DNA from: Streptomyces microflavus
Lineage (GTDB): Bacteria > Actinomycetota > Actinomycetes > Streptomycetales > Streptomycetaceae
Assembly (NCBI RefSeq): GCF_014650075.1
Contig: NZ_BMUG01000009.1
Location: 248,001 to 312,000, forward strand
Length of the DNA: 64,000 nucleotides
Direction: 5' to 3'
The notes under the pieces were generated by a model, which saw only the letters and a list, made by a program, of their open reading frames with translations, was not told the origin of the DNA and made no database searches. Below are positions 25,505-32,768 of the stretch, piece after piece. Both the position numbers and the translations under genes were made by a program. The first letter of the stretch is position 1. Every line of letters starts with the position of its first letter.

Positions 25505-25552
25505 GGCGGCCTTCCCGGGTCAGGTGGTGCGCGGGGTTCCGAGGAGTGAAGT

Positions 25553-25570
25553 AGACAGACCGTTCTGTCT
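25553..25570. promoter_or_regulatory. TetR operator copy 1 (hydrolase side)
   Basis: AGACAGACCGTTCTGTCT: arms AGACAGA/TCTGTCT around CCGT. The same core recurs at 25622-25639. It lies 48 bp from the hydrolase start, where it would cover that promoter. Confidence 0.85.
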
Positions 25571-25621
25571 TGTTCCTCGCTCAGAGTGCACCCTTGGGCG
25601 CCCGGCGTCAACCCCAAAGAG

Positions 25622-25639
25622 AGACAGACCGTTCTGTTA
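25622..25639. promoter_or_regulatory. TetR operator copy 2 (regulator side)
   Basis: AGACAGACCGTTCTGTTA shares 16 of its 18 bases with copy 1 (the last two arm bases differ). It ends 10 bp before the TetR ATG, so the regulator probably represses itself; the two sites are 69 bp apart. Confidence 0.85.
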
Positions 25640-25649
25640 GCGTGAAGGC

Positions 25650-26255
25650 ATGACTGTTCCGGCGCCTTCCCCCTCCTCGGCGGCCCCCGCCAAGACCTCC
25701 GCCGCCCGCACTCGGCTGGTCGCCGCGGCGGCGGAGCTGTTCTACGCGGAAGGCATCCACACCGTCGGCATCGACCGCCTCATCGCCGCCGCCGGGGTCA
25801 CCAAGGCCACGTTCTACCGGCACTTCCCCGCCAAGGACGACCTGGTCGTCGCCTACCTCCGGGGGCGGGACGCCACCATCCGGGCCGGGGTCGAGCAGGC
25901 GGCGGCCGCGCTGCCCGGCCCCGGCGACGCCCTGAAGGCCATGGTCGAGGGGCTGGGGGACGAGGTGTGCGGGGACGGCTTCCGGGGGTGCCCGTTCATC
26001 AACGCGGCGGCGGAGTACCCGGACCCGGACCACCCCGTACGCCGGCTGGTCACCGAACACCGGACCTGGTTCCGGGCGGCCGCCGCCGAGCTGCTGAGGG
26101 CGGCCGGGCACCCCGATCCCGTACCGGCCGCGGCCTCGCTGCTGCTGGTCAGGGACGGGGCGATGATCGGCGGCTACCTGGACGGGGCGGCGGCGAGGGA
26201 GACGCTCATCAGCACGGCCGCGGCCCTGTTGGGCAGTGGCGGCGGCGAGGAGTGA
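25650..26255 (+). CDS. TetR-family regulator, autoregulated
   Basis: A 201-residue TetR protein: helix-turn-helix VGIDRLIAAAGVTKATFYRHF and a ligand domain containing FRGCPFINAAAEYPDPDHP, a motif common in one actinomycete TetR subgroup. Divergent from an alpha/beta hydrolase with two palindromic operators between them. There is room for only a very short leader, because the nearer operator ends 10 bp before the ATG. Confidence 0.88.
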   Translation: MTVPAPSPSSAAPAKTSAARTRLVAAAAELFYAEGIHTVGIDRLIAAAGVTKATFYRHFPAKDDLVVAYLRGRDATIRAGVEQAAAALPGPGDALKAMVEGLGDEVCGDGFRGCPFINAAAEYPDPDHPVRRLVTEHRTWFRAAAAELLRAAGHPDPVPAAASLLLVRDGAMIGGYLDGAAARETLISTAAALLGSGGGEE

Positions 26256-26282
26256 AGGGCCGGGGAGGGTACGGCCACCGGG

Positions 26283-26360
26283 TCAGGGCCCTGGCTGCCG
26301 ACGTAACACCCGGGCCCCACTCAGGGCCTGGGCTGCCGACGTAACACCCCGGCCACCCGC
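26283..26360 (+). repeat. Imperfect 38-bp tandem repeat downstream of TetR gene
   Basis: The unit at 26283-26320 is followed by a near copy from 26321 to about 26360; both contain CTGCCGACGTAACACCC. They fill the gap between the TetR stop and the convergent XRE stop. No hairpin is obvious within a unit. Confidence 0.7.
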
Positions 26361-26783
26361 TCAGGCGGCCAGCCGCACGGTACCCATCAGGCCGGTCCCC
26401 GTTCCCGGCGCCGCCGGGCGGCCCGCATGCCCTGCACCACCGACCCCGAGCCTCCGGGACCGCGCCCCGGACAGCCTGATCAACTCCCCCTGAGCCAGCG
26501 CGAGGACCTCGGCGAGGCTCAGGCCGAGCGCCTGGGCGGCGGCCGCCAGCACCTCGGAGGAGGCCTCCTTCCGGCCCCGCTCCACCTCGGAGAGGTAGGC
26601 CATCGAGATCCGCGCGGTATCGGCCACGTCCTTCAACGTCCGCTCCTGGGCGAGCCGTTCACCCCGCAGTACGTCCCCGACGAGGTCACGCCAGAGCGGC
26701 TCCCGGGCCGGAGCGGGCCCGGGCGGAGCCGGGAACGGGCGCAGGGGGATGACGCGGGCCTGGTTCGTCGCTCGGATGGTCAC
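26361..26783 (-). CDS. XRE regulator of the ClgR/PopR type
   Basis: A 140-residue regulator. The helix-turn-helix region (RTLKDVADTARISMAYLSEVERGRKEASSEVL, given here only as its key run) is nearly the ClgR signature: YLSEVERGRKEASSE. ClgR and its paralogue PopR control clpP operons and are themselves Clp substrates; this protein ends in ...VRLAA, which resembles a ClpP-recognised Ala-Ala C-terminus. The N-terminal 30 residues are Pro-rich. The target genes are not in the window. Confidence 0.8.
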   Translation of the reverse strand: MTIRATNQARVIPLRPFPAPPGPAPAREPLWRDLVGDVLRGERLAQERTLKDVADTARISMAYLSEVERGRKEASSEVLAAAAQALGLSLAEVLALAQGELIRLSGARSRRLGVGGAGHAGRPAAPGTGTGLMGTVRLAA

Positions 26784-26903
26784 CGCTCCAGCCTAGGGGC
26801 CGGACACCCGGCGGGCAGGGGTCGGGCGTTGCGCTCCGGGCGGATCTGCTGACGGCGAAGGAGCGTGACAAACAGGAGCGGGAGCGGGAACGGGAACGGC
26901 GGC

Positions 26904-26942
26904 GGCCCGGCAGGAATCCCGTACGGAAATCCCTGCCGGGCC
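26904..26942 (-). terminator. Terminator after gdhA
   Basis: GGCCCGGCAGG (26904-26914) pairs with CCTGCCGGGCC (26932-26942), 38 bp beyond the gdhA stop on the minus strand. Confidence 0.8.
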
Positions 26943-26979
26943 GGTGACCGGCCATGGGTGGCCCGCCATGTCCGTCTGC

Positions 26980-28368
26980 TCAGATCAGCCCCTGCGCCAG
27001 CATCGCGTCCGCCACCAGCTCGAAGCCCGCGATGTTCGCGCCCACCACGTAGTTGCCGGGGCTGCCGTACCGCTCGGCGGTCGTGTAGCAGGAGTCGTGG
27101 ATGTGGCGCATGATCTCGGCGAGGCGCTCCTCCGTGTGGGAGAAGGTCCAGGAGTCCCGGGACGCGTTCTGCTGCATCTCCAGGGCGCTCGTCGCGACCC
27201 CGCCCGCGTTGGCCGCCTTGCCGGGTGCGAAGGCGACGCCGGCCTCCTGGAGGACCCGGACCGCGTCGGGGGTGGTGGGCATGTTGGCGCCCTCCGCAAC
27301 CGCCTTGACCCCGTTGCGTACGAGGGCGAGCGCGTCGGCCTCGTACAGCTCGTTCTGCGTGGCGCAGGGCAGGGCCACGTCCACGGGGACCGACCACACC
27401 CCCGTACCGGCAACGAACCGGGCGTGCGCGCCGCGCCGTTCGGCGTACTCGGAGACCCGGCCCCGGCCCGCCTCCTTGATCTCCTTGAGGAGGGCGAGGT
27501 CGATGCCCTTCTCGTCGACGACGTAACCGCCGGAGTCCGAGCAGGTGATGACGGTCGCGCCGAGCTGCTGGGCCTTCTCGATGGCGTAGATGGCCACGTT
27601 GCCCGAGCCGGAGACCGCGACGGTCTGGCCCTCCAGCGACTCGCCCCGGCTGCGCAGCATCTCGGCGGTGAACAGGACCGTGCCGTAGCCGGTGGCCTCC
27701 GTACGGGCCTGGGCTCCGCCCCAGCCGAGGCCCTTGCCGGTGAGGACGCCGGACTCGTAACGGTTGGTGATCCGCTTGTACTGGCCGAAGAGGTAGCCGA
27801 TCTCGCGGCCGCCCACGCCGATGTCACCGGCGGGGACGTCGGTGTACTCCCCCAGGTGGCGGTGGAGTTCGGTCATGAAGGACTGGCAGAACCGCATGAT
27901 CTCGGCGTCGGAGCGGCCCTTGGGGTCGAAGTCCGCGCCACCCTTGCCGCCGCCGATGGGCATGCCGGTGAGGGCGTTCTTGAAGATCTGCTCGAAGCCG
28001 AGGAACTTCACGATACCCAGGTTGACGGAGGGGTGGAAGCGCAGGCCGCCCTTGTAGGGGCCGAGCGAGCTGGAGAACTCGACCCGGAAACCGCGGTTGA
28101 CGTGGATGTCGCCGGAGTCGTCGGCCCACGGCACCCGGAAGATCAGCTGGCGCTCGGGCTCACATATCCGCTCGATGATGCGGGCGTCCACGAACTCGGG
28201 GCGCTGCGCCAGCACCGGACCGAGGGTCTCCAGGACCTCGCGGACCGCCTGGTGGAACTCCTTCTCGCCCTGGTTGCGCCGCAGGATCTCGACGTAGAGC
28301 GGTTCGATGACCCGGTTCGCGGCCTCGTGCGAGCGGGCGGGATCGGTGGAGTCGGGAATGACCGGCAT
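26980..28368 (-). CDS. gdhA: NADP-specific glutamate dehydrogenase
   Basis: A 462-residue enzyme making glutamate from 2-oxoglutarate and ammonia. Substrate-binding Lys106 in GPYKGGLRF and catalytic Lys142 in PIGGGKGGADFDPKG are present; the Rossmann loop is VAVSGSGNVA. Length and lack of extensions fit the small hexameric class. ATG 28368 gives the family N-terminus; GGAAGG lies about 14 bases upstream, and the longer frame upstream has no family-like sequence. Confidence 0.94.
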   Translation of the reverse strand: MPVIPDSTDPARSHEAANRVIEPLYVEILRRNQGEKEFHQAVREVLETLGPVLAQRPEFVDARIIERICEPERQLIFRVPWADDSGDIHVNRGFRVEFSSSLGPYKGGLRFHPSVNLGIVKFLGFEQIFKNALTGMPIGGGKGGADFDPKGRSDAEIMRFCQSFMTELHRHLGEYTDVPAGDIGVGGREIGYLFGQYKRITNRYESGVLTGKGLGWGGAQARTEATGYGTVLFTAEMLRSRGESLEGQTVAVSGSGNVAIYAIEKAQQLGATVITCSDSGGYVVDEKGIDLALLKEIKEAGRGRVSEYAERRGAHARFVAGTGVWSVPVDVALPCATQNELYEADALALVRNGVKAVAEGANMPTTPDAVRVLQEAGVAFAPGKAANAGGVATSALEMQQNASRDSWTFSHTEERLAEIMRHIHDSCYTTAERYGSPGNYVVGANIAGFELVADAMLAQGLI

Positions 28369-28525
28369 CTGATCAAGACCTTCCGTGGTGGGCTCGTGCG
28401 CGTCGGCACCCCCGTCCCGGAGGGCGCCACCGTCGTACGCCCCGATTGTCCCGTGCCGCCCGATGATCTTCGGCACCCATCCACATAGTGGCCGGTCGGC
28501 ATCGTGGCCTTCCGCCCGGCCGGCC

Positions 28526-28879
28526 CTACAGCCCCTCCTCGGAGAACGGGGTGTCGCTCCACCGGAACCAGGCCCGGTCCCCCTGGATGTGCAGCAGGAA
28601 CTCGGCGACCGCCCGCCCCTCCGGGCCGGCCAGCGCGAGCGTGCGGTTCAACTCGGAGCAGACCGTCTCCCACGCCTCCGCGCTCTCGTCGCTCTCGTCC
28701 TCCTCCAGCCGCTCCAGGAGGGCCAGTTCACGGTCGAAGAGCTCGCGCGCCGCGACATCGTAGGCCGGGCCGGGGATGAACCGGCCCCGCAGCCAGGGGA
28801 AGTCGGGGTCGTCGACGGCAATCTCCCCGACGAGTTCCGTGCCGCGCCGCAGCCTCCATGTAGTGCCGTCGAACCCCAT
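28526..28879 (-). CDS. Conserved protein of unknown function
   Basis: A 117-residue acidic protein (FDGTTWRLRRGTELVGEI at the start, then AYDVAARELFDRELALLERLEED). The pattern of a short strand pair followed by a long charged helix and a C-terminal RAWFRWSD segment is clear, but I recognise no family. ATG 28879 is chosen over the upstream start because the extra 33 residues look non-coding. Confidence 0.6.
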   Translation of the reverse strand: MGFDGTTWRLRRGTELVGEIAVDDPDFPWLRGRFIPGPAYDVAARELFDRELALLERLEEDESDESAEAWETVCSELNRTLALAGPEGRAVAEFLLHIQGDRAWFRWSDTPFSEEGL

Positions 28880-28996
28880 CGCCGCCCCCGTACCCGCTCG
28901 TGCATCTGTTCCCGTCACGGTAAGGGATTGGTGAAGGCCGATACGGGAACGGGGGTTACCCGTCAGGAACCGCGACACCTCGCCTGACGATCAGTC

Positions 28997-29632
28997 ATGA
29001 TGCTCCCCATGACGAAGCCTCGGGGGCGTCGGAGAGCGCAATCTCCTTATCAGCCAAGGTTGTTGTACGGATCCGGCCGGACCGCCGCCCGTCCTGCGGG
29101 GCGGCCGCAGCCACACCCGTACGGTGCTCCGGTGCGGCAGCCCCGTATCCCCAAGGGCACGGGCGAGACACGCCGCTATCTGGCGGTGGGCCTCGACTGC
29201 TACCTGTGCCTGCTCGTCGTCGGCCTGCTGGTGCACTCCTGCCTGGGCTCCCCGGGCGCGGGGGCGGGACGGACGGCGGCGGTGCTCGTGGGTCAGCTGA
29301 CCGTGCTGTCCTTCGCCAACCAGGTGCTGCTCACCATGGCCGTACGGGCGAGCGCCGGAAAGCTGATCATGGGGGTACGGGTGATCCGGCTGCCCGACGC
29401 GGGCCGGCCGGAGTTCCGCCGCCTGGTGGTGCGCTGGCTGTACGGCCTGCTCTGGCTCCCGCTCCAGCCCTGGCACCACCTCCGCCGGGCGGCCACCGCC
29501 GAGCCACCGCCCCCGGAACGCCTGGGCGGCGGCCCCCCGGCCGCCCCGTGCACGGACCTGGCGGGGGTGCGCCAGGTCCACCGCAGCGACCTGCGGTACT
29601 ACCGGGAGGCGGTGGAGGGACGTACGGGCTGA
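28997..29632 (+). CDS. RDD family membrane protein
   Basis: A 211-residue protein. After a basic Pro/Arg-rich N-terminus of about 55 residues come the RDD features: RRYLAVGLDCYLCLLVVGLLV (with the conserved Arg/Asp), a second hydrophobic stretch, and SAGKLIMGVRVIRLP followed by RLVVRWLYGLLWLPLQ. RDD proteins are small integral membrane proteins, some acting in ion or solute transport. The start could be ATG 28997 or 29009. Confidence 0.82.
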   Translation: MMLPMTKPRGRRRAQSPYQPRLLYGSGRTAARPAGRPQPHPYGAPVRQPRIPKGTGETRRYLAVGLDCYLCLLVVGLLVHSCLGSPGAGAGRTAAVLVGQLTVLSFANQVLLTMAVRASAGKLIMGVRVIRLPDAGRPEFRRLVVRWLYGLLWLPLQPWHHLRRAATAEPPPPERLGGGPPAAPCTDLAGVRQVHRSDLRYYREAVEGRTG

Positions 29633-29680
29633 GGCGGCCCACGCCCACGAGGGCCATCCCGCCGCCCACTGCCGTGAGGA

Positions 29681-30040
29681 CTACCCCGCCACGCGCTCCC
29701 GCGCCGACCGCATCGCGGCAGCCGTGGCCGAGGCGTCGTACTCCGGTCCGACGCCCGGAACGATGATCACGTCACCGTCGAGGTGCCGGGTGCGCAGCGG
29801 CAGGATCTCCTGGTAGGCGGGGGACGCGTACCAGGCGCGGATCTCCTCGGTGCCGGGAAAGGCGATGACGACCAACGCGCCCGGCCAGACCCCCTCCACC
29901 ACCTCGACCTCCGCCCCGTGCACCAGGAAGCGGCCCCCGTAAGGCTCCATGGTGGCCTGGATGCGCTCGATGTAGCTGAGCACCTCGTCCTCGACGGGGC
30001 CGTCGGCGGGGCGCAGGTGGGCGATGGCGTACGCGGTCAT
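29681..30040 (-). CDS. DUF1330 family protein
   Basis: A 119-residue protein with the DUF1330 dimeric ferredoxin-like fold: MTAYAIAHLRP, YIERIQATMEPYGGRFLVHG and FPGTEEIRAWYASPAYQEI, the last being the family signature. Function is not established. It probably ends one flank of the core region before the accessory block. Confidence 0.88.
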   Translation of the reverse strand: MTAYAIAHLRPADGPVEDEVLSYIERIQATMEPYGGRFLVHGAEVEVVEGVWPGALVVIAFPGTEEIRAWYASPAYQEILPLRTRHLDGDVIIVPGVGPEYDASATAAAMRSARERVAG

Positions 30041-30199
30041 GGTCCGGTCCTCCGGGGTGGGGTCGGGGTGGCTCTTCCTGACACCCCCGATGCTGCCGGG
30101 CGGGGCGGCGGGCGTCGATTACCTCGGAGGTCATGACGGTGGCCGTACGGTGAAGCGCCTGCGTGCGGCCCACACCTGGACCACCGGCCAGGGAATTAC

Positions 30200-30408
30200 T
30201 CAACGGGCTCGATTCATCTCTTCCAGCACCCGTGCCGCATCCGGTTCGGTGATCTCCCACCGGTCGATGTCGCCGCTGACCTTGAAGAACGGCTCCAGCG
30301 TGGCAAGGGCCACTTTGGCTTTCGAGACACCTGACCGGCCCTCAGGGCAGCAATGGCAGTGTTGAGGGCATCTCTGCGAGCCCGCCGCCAAGCAAGATGG
30401 GCAGTCAT
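30200..30408 (-). pseudogene. Frameshifted remnant of a small gene
   Basis: On the minus strand a coding-looking start (ATG 30408: MTAHLAWRRARRDALNTAIA, continuing to ALRAGQ) is in one frame, while a coding-looking end (SKAKVALATLEPFF ... RVLEEMNRAR, stop at 30200) is in the next. The switch falls near 30325. Read together they give one plausible protein of about 68 residues. No family recognised. The 30041-30601 stretch holds nothing else I can support. A sequencing error is an alternative to true decay. Confidence 0.35.
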
Positions 30409-30601
30409 CCACGGCGCCGACGAGGCACGACGAACGCTCCGCCCAAGCCCCTCACCGGAGTCAGCCACACTGGCACCCTGCCTCCACCCTTTTCTGTGGA
30501 GCAACGCTTTGACGTTCTCGTCATGGCCAGGCCCCGGGCCGTCATCAGCATGGATCCAGGAACAACCCTCATGGCCTACGCGAGGCAGGTACATTGCCGC
30601 C

Positions 30602-30919
30602 ATGGCTGACTTCTTGATCGTCATCACGACTGTGGACGCCCATGACGCCGCACGGAAGCTGTCGCGCTCGGCGGTGGAGGCGTGCTTGGCGGCCTCCGGG
30701 CAGGTGACCGGGCCCATCGAGACCACGTACCGGCACCTCGGCGAGGTATCCGAGGGCAGCGAGTATCAGGTGACGTTCCGTACGACCGGTGACCGGCGCG
30801 AGGCACTGGAGAAGCACCTGGTGGACAACCACCCGTACGACTCGCCAGAGGTCATCGCGTTCACGATCGATGCCGGCCGTGCCGAGTACCTGGACTGGCT
30901 CACCCGAGCCACCCGCTAG
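30602..30919 (+). CDS. cutA: CutA family divalent-cation tolerance protein
   Basis: A 105-residue protein with the CutA1 pattern: VITTVDAHDAARKLSRSAVEAC, ASGQVTGPIETTYRHLGEV and NHPYDSPEVIAFTIDAGRAEYLDWL. CutA forms a PII-like trimer; its role in metal tolerance is poorly defined. Its stop overlaps the stop of the convergent XRE-TPR gene by 4 bp. The ribosome binding site is weak (GAGGCAGG, long spacing). Confidence 0.85.
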   Translation: MADFLIVITTVDAHDAARKLSRSAVEACLAASGQVTGPIETTYRHLGEVSEGSEYQVTFRTTGDRREALEKHLVDNHPYDSPEVIAFTIDAGRAEYLDWLTRATR

Positions 30920-32193
30920 CCCTTCGCGCGCTCCAGCAGCGCTCTGACCGGGGCGAGGGATCGGTGGGGCTCCAACCGCTTGGCCATCAGCCGGGCCCGC
31001 GCCATCGGTCTGATCGACGCAAGTCCCTCGGAGAGGTCGAACACCCGTGCCGTGATCGTCGTCGAGTGCTCGACCTCTCCCGCGTCCAGGTACGCCGCCG
31101 CCAGCCACGACAGGTACAGCGCCTTGTCCCGGGCCCGGGTGTCGTCGTACCGGGCCAGAGCGTCTTCCAAGGCCGGGATGGCTCGTAGCGGTCGATGCAA
31201 CTCCGCCCAGCACCGCCCCGTCATGATCGCGATCTCGTCGCGGTCCACCCAGTACGCCCAATCCGGGCTTGGCATGTCGCTGTGTTCGTGGACGGCCTCT
31301 TCGGCAACGCCCAGGGCGTAGTCCGCCTCCCTGCCGTTCCCCGCGGTCGCGTGTTGCCATCCCAGACGGTCCGCCAGCAGTGCCCGCACGACAGGCGCCG
31401 TCCCGGCGCCGAGTGCCTCGTACGCGGCCGTGGCGAATCTGATCCCGGAGCCGCCGCCCACCGACCACTCCAAATAGGCCAAGAACGCCAGCGAGTTGCC
31501 CTCCAGCGCGGTGTCCTCTGCGGCCCGCGACGCGGCTAAGGCCGTCATGTAGTGCCCGCGGGCGCCCTCGTAGTTTCCAGCGTCGTAAGCCGCCCAGCCC
31601 GCCAGCTGGGCCTGTTCCGCGATGATTCCGCGCAGGCCCCGGCCTGTCGCCTCGCTGTAGACCCCTTCGTCCGCCAGCCGGGTCGTGCCCTCCAGCTCCC
31701 GGACGTACATCTGGTACGTGTCCCCGCCCCCCACGAAGTCGTCCAGGCGGCGGAGCCGGGCAGTGCGCCGGCTCAACTGCTGCGGGACGTCGGCGCCGAT
31801 CCTCCTCCCTGACGAAAGCAGAGAGGAGGGCTGTATGACGGCGATCCCAGCGCCGGCCGAAGCCGTCATGAATCCGCGGCGGTCAAACACATCGTTCTCC
31901 TGGTCGGTCTCGTTCTTCTTCTCCTGACGTCGCAGACGCCGGGCGAGAGTGACGGCCCGCCGCAACTCCTCCTCCGGCACGCCGAACTCCGCCGACAGCA
32001 GCGCCCGCGAAGCCGGGTCCGGCAGCCGCTCGTGGGTCTCCCACCGCGACACCGCACCCTGCTCCAGCGGATACCCCCGCCGCGCCGAGAGATCAGAGGC
32101 CAGCTCCTGCTGTGTGCGCCCACTGGCCAGCCGCAGGCGCCGCAGCAGTCGCCCGACCGTCTCCACGCCGTCGTCCTCGTACGTGGTCATCAT
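30916..32193 (-). CDS. XRE regulator with C-terminal TPR domain
   Basis: About 425 residues. An N-terminal helix-turn-helix (SGRTQQELASDLSARRGYPL, then GAVSRWETHERLP) is followed by a charged linker and RRGFMTASAGAG, then TPR-like helical repeats. The RRGFM stretch looks like a Tat signal but lies about 90 residues in and is common inside this regulator class. ATG 32193 is preferred since GAGGG lies 6 bases before it; 32199 and 32190 are alternatives. It is divergent from the peptide/JmjC operon and is its likely regulator; the TPR domain could sense a peptide or protein. Confidence 0.82.
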   Translation of the reverse strand: MMTTYEDDGVETVGRLLRRLRLASGRTQQELASDLSARRGYPLEQGAVSRWETHERLPDPASRALLSAEFGVPEEELRRAVTLARRLRRQEKKNETDQENDVFDRRGFMTASAGAGIAVIQPSSLLSSGRRIGADVPQQLSRRTARLRRLDDFVGGGDTYQMYVRELEGTTRLADEGVYSEATGRGLRGIIAEQAQLAGWAAYDAGNYEGARGHYMTALAASRAAEDTALEGNSLAFLAYLEWSVGGGSGIRFATAAYEALGAGTAPVVRALLADRLGWQHATAGNGREADYALGVAEEAVHEHSDMPSPDWAYWVDRDEIAIMTGRCWAELHRPLRAIPALEDALARYDDTRARDKALYLSWLAAAYLDAGEVEHSTTITARVFDLSEGLASIRPMARARLMAKRLEPHRSLAPVRALLERAKG

Positions 32194-32261
32194 CGCCATC
32201 CCTCGGCCGTCCCCAGAGCCCGGAGCCCAGCCTGGCCATAAAACCTGGCCTTGTCCCCGGA

Positions 32262-32534
32262 ATGGACATGTCTTCTGGCCCATCCGCCCAAAAGCTGAAG
32301 GGAGTTGACTGGTCACAGCCGCCCGGAAAGACGGCCTCCCCCTCGCAGCGGATCGTAGGGCCGCCCGCTGGGTCACACCTGCGGCCCGCTGCGTCCCGGA
32401 AAGCAGTCCCGGGCCGGCTCCGACAACTCGCGGTCCTGCTCTACGCCACCATTGTCAGCGTCCTGGTGGTCGCCCTGGCCCTTGCCGGGGGACCCCGGCC
32501 GCTGACCCACAGATCTCCACCCCGGGCTTCCTGA
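32262..32534 (+). CDS. Possible small membrane peptide gene
   Basis: A 90-codon frame inside the otherwise empty 32194-32617 gap. It encodes a polar N-terminus and one clear hydrophobic helix (LAVLLYATIVSVLVVALALA) near the C-terminus. The ribosome binding site is poor, and GC-rich antisense frames can mimic such helices, so this is only a candidate. If real it would be the first gene of the peptide/JmjC group, 83 bp before the 43-residue peptide gene. The rest of the gap shows no other gene. Confidence 0.3.
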   Translation: MDMSSGPSAQKLKGVDWSQPPGKTASPSQRIVGPPAGSHLRPAASRKAVPGRLRQLAVLLYATIVSVLVVALALAGGPRPLTHRSPPRAS

Positions 32535-32617
32535 GCACGTCCCCGGGGCGGATGCACCCCCCGCAAACACCAGCCGGAGTCCCGGTGGGACCCACGAAGG
32601 TCAGGAAGGAGTACGGG

Positions 32618-32749
32618 ATGAGCGAGAACGTTCCCGTCGAACAGAGCAGCAGTCTGTTGATCGGTGTCCGCCGCATCACCGCAGCCCGCTCGCGTGCCGA
32701 GGAAGCCTCGGACAACACCGGCGGCAAGTCGGACATGAACGACACCTGA
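32618..32749 (+). CDS. 43-residue peptide, possible modified-peptide precursor
   Basis: A short gene with a strong ribosome binding site (AGGAAGGAG, 6 bases or so before the ATG). The peptide starts MSENVPVEQSSSLLIGVRRI, continues TAARSRAEEASDNTGG and ends KSDMNDT; it has no Cys and no secretion signal. It sits 19 bp before the JmjC oxygenase gene, so the two are one transcript. Size, a short hydrophobic 'leader-like' SLLIGV patch and a polar Asn/Asp/Thr-rich end, next to tailoring-type enzymes, suggest a RiPP precursor or a signal peptide; this is inference and no known precursor family is recognised. Confidence 0.6.
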   Translation: MSENVPVEQSSSLLIGVRRITAARSRAEEASDNTGGKSDMNDT

Positions 32750-32768
32750 TCGACCGAGGAGGCCCACG

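Noticed and set aside
31870..31900. RRGFMTASAGAGIAV inside the XRE-TPR regulator as a Tat signal peptide.
   Set aside because: It lies about 90 residues into a DNA-binding protein and recurs in this regulator class.
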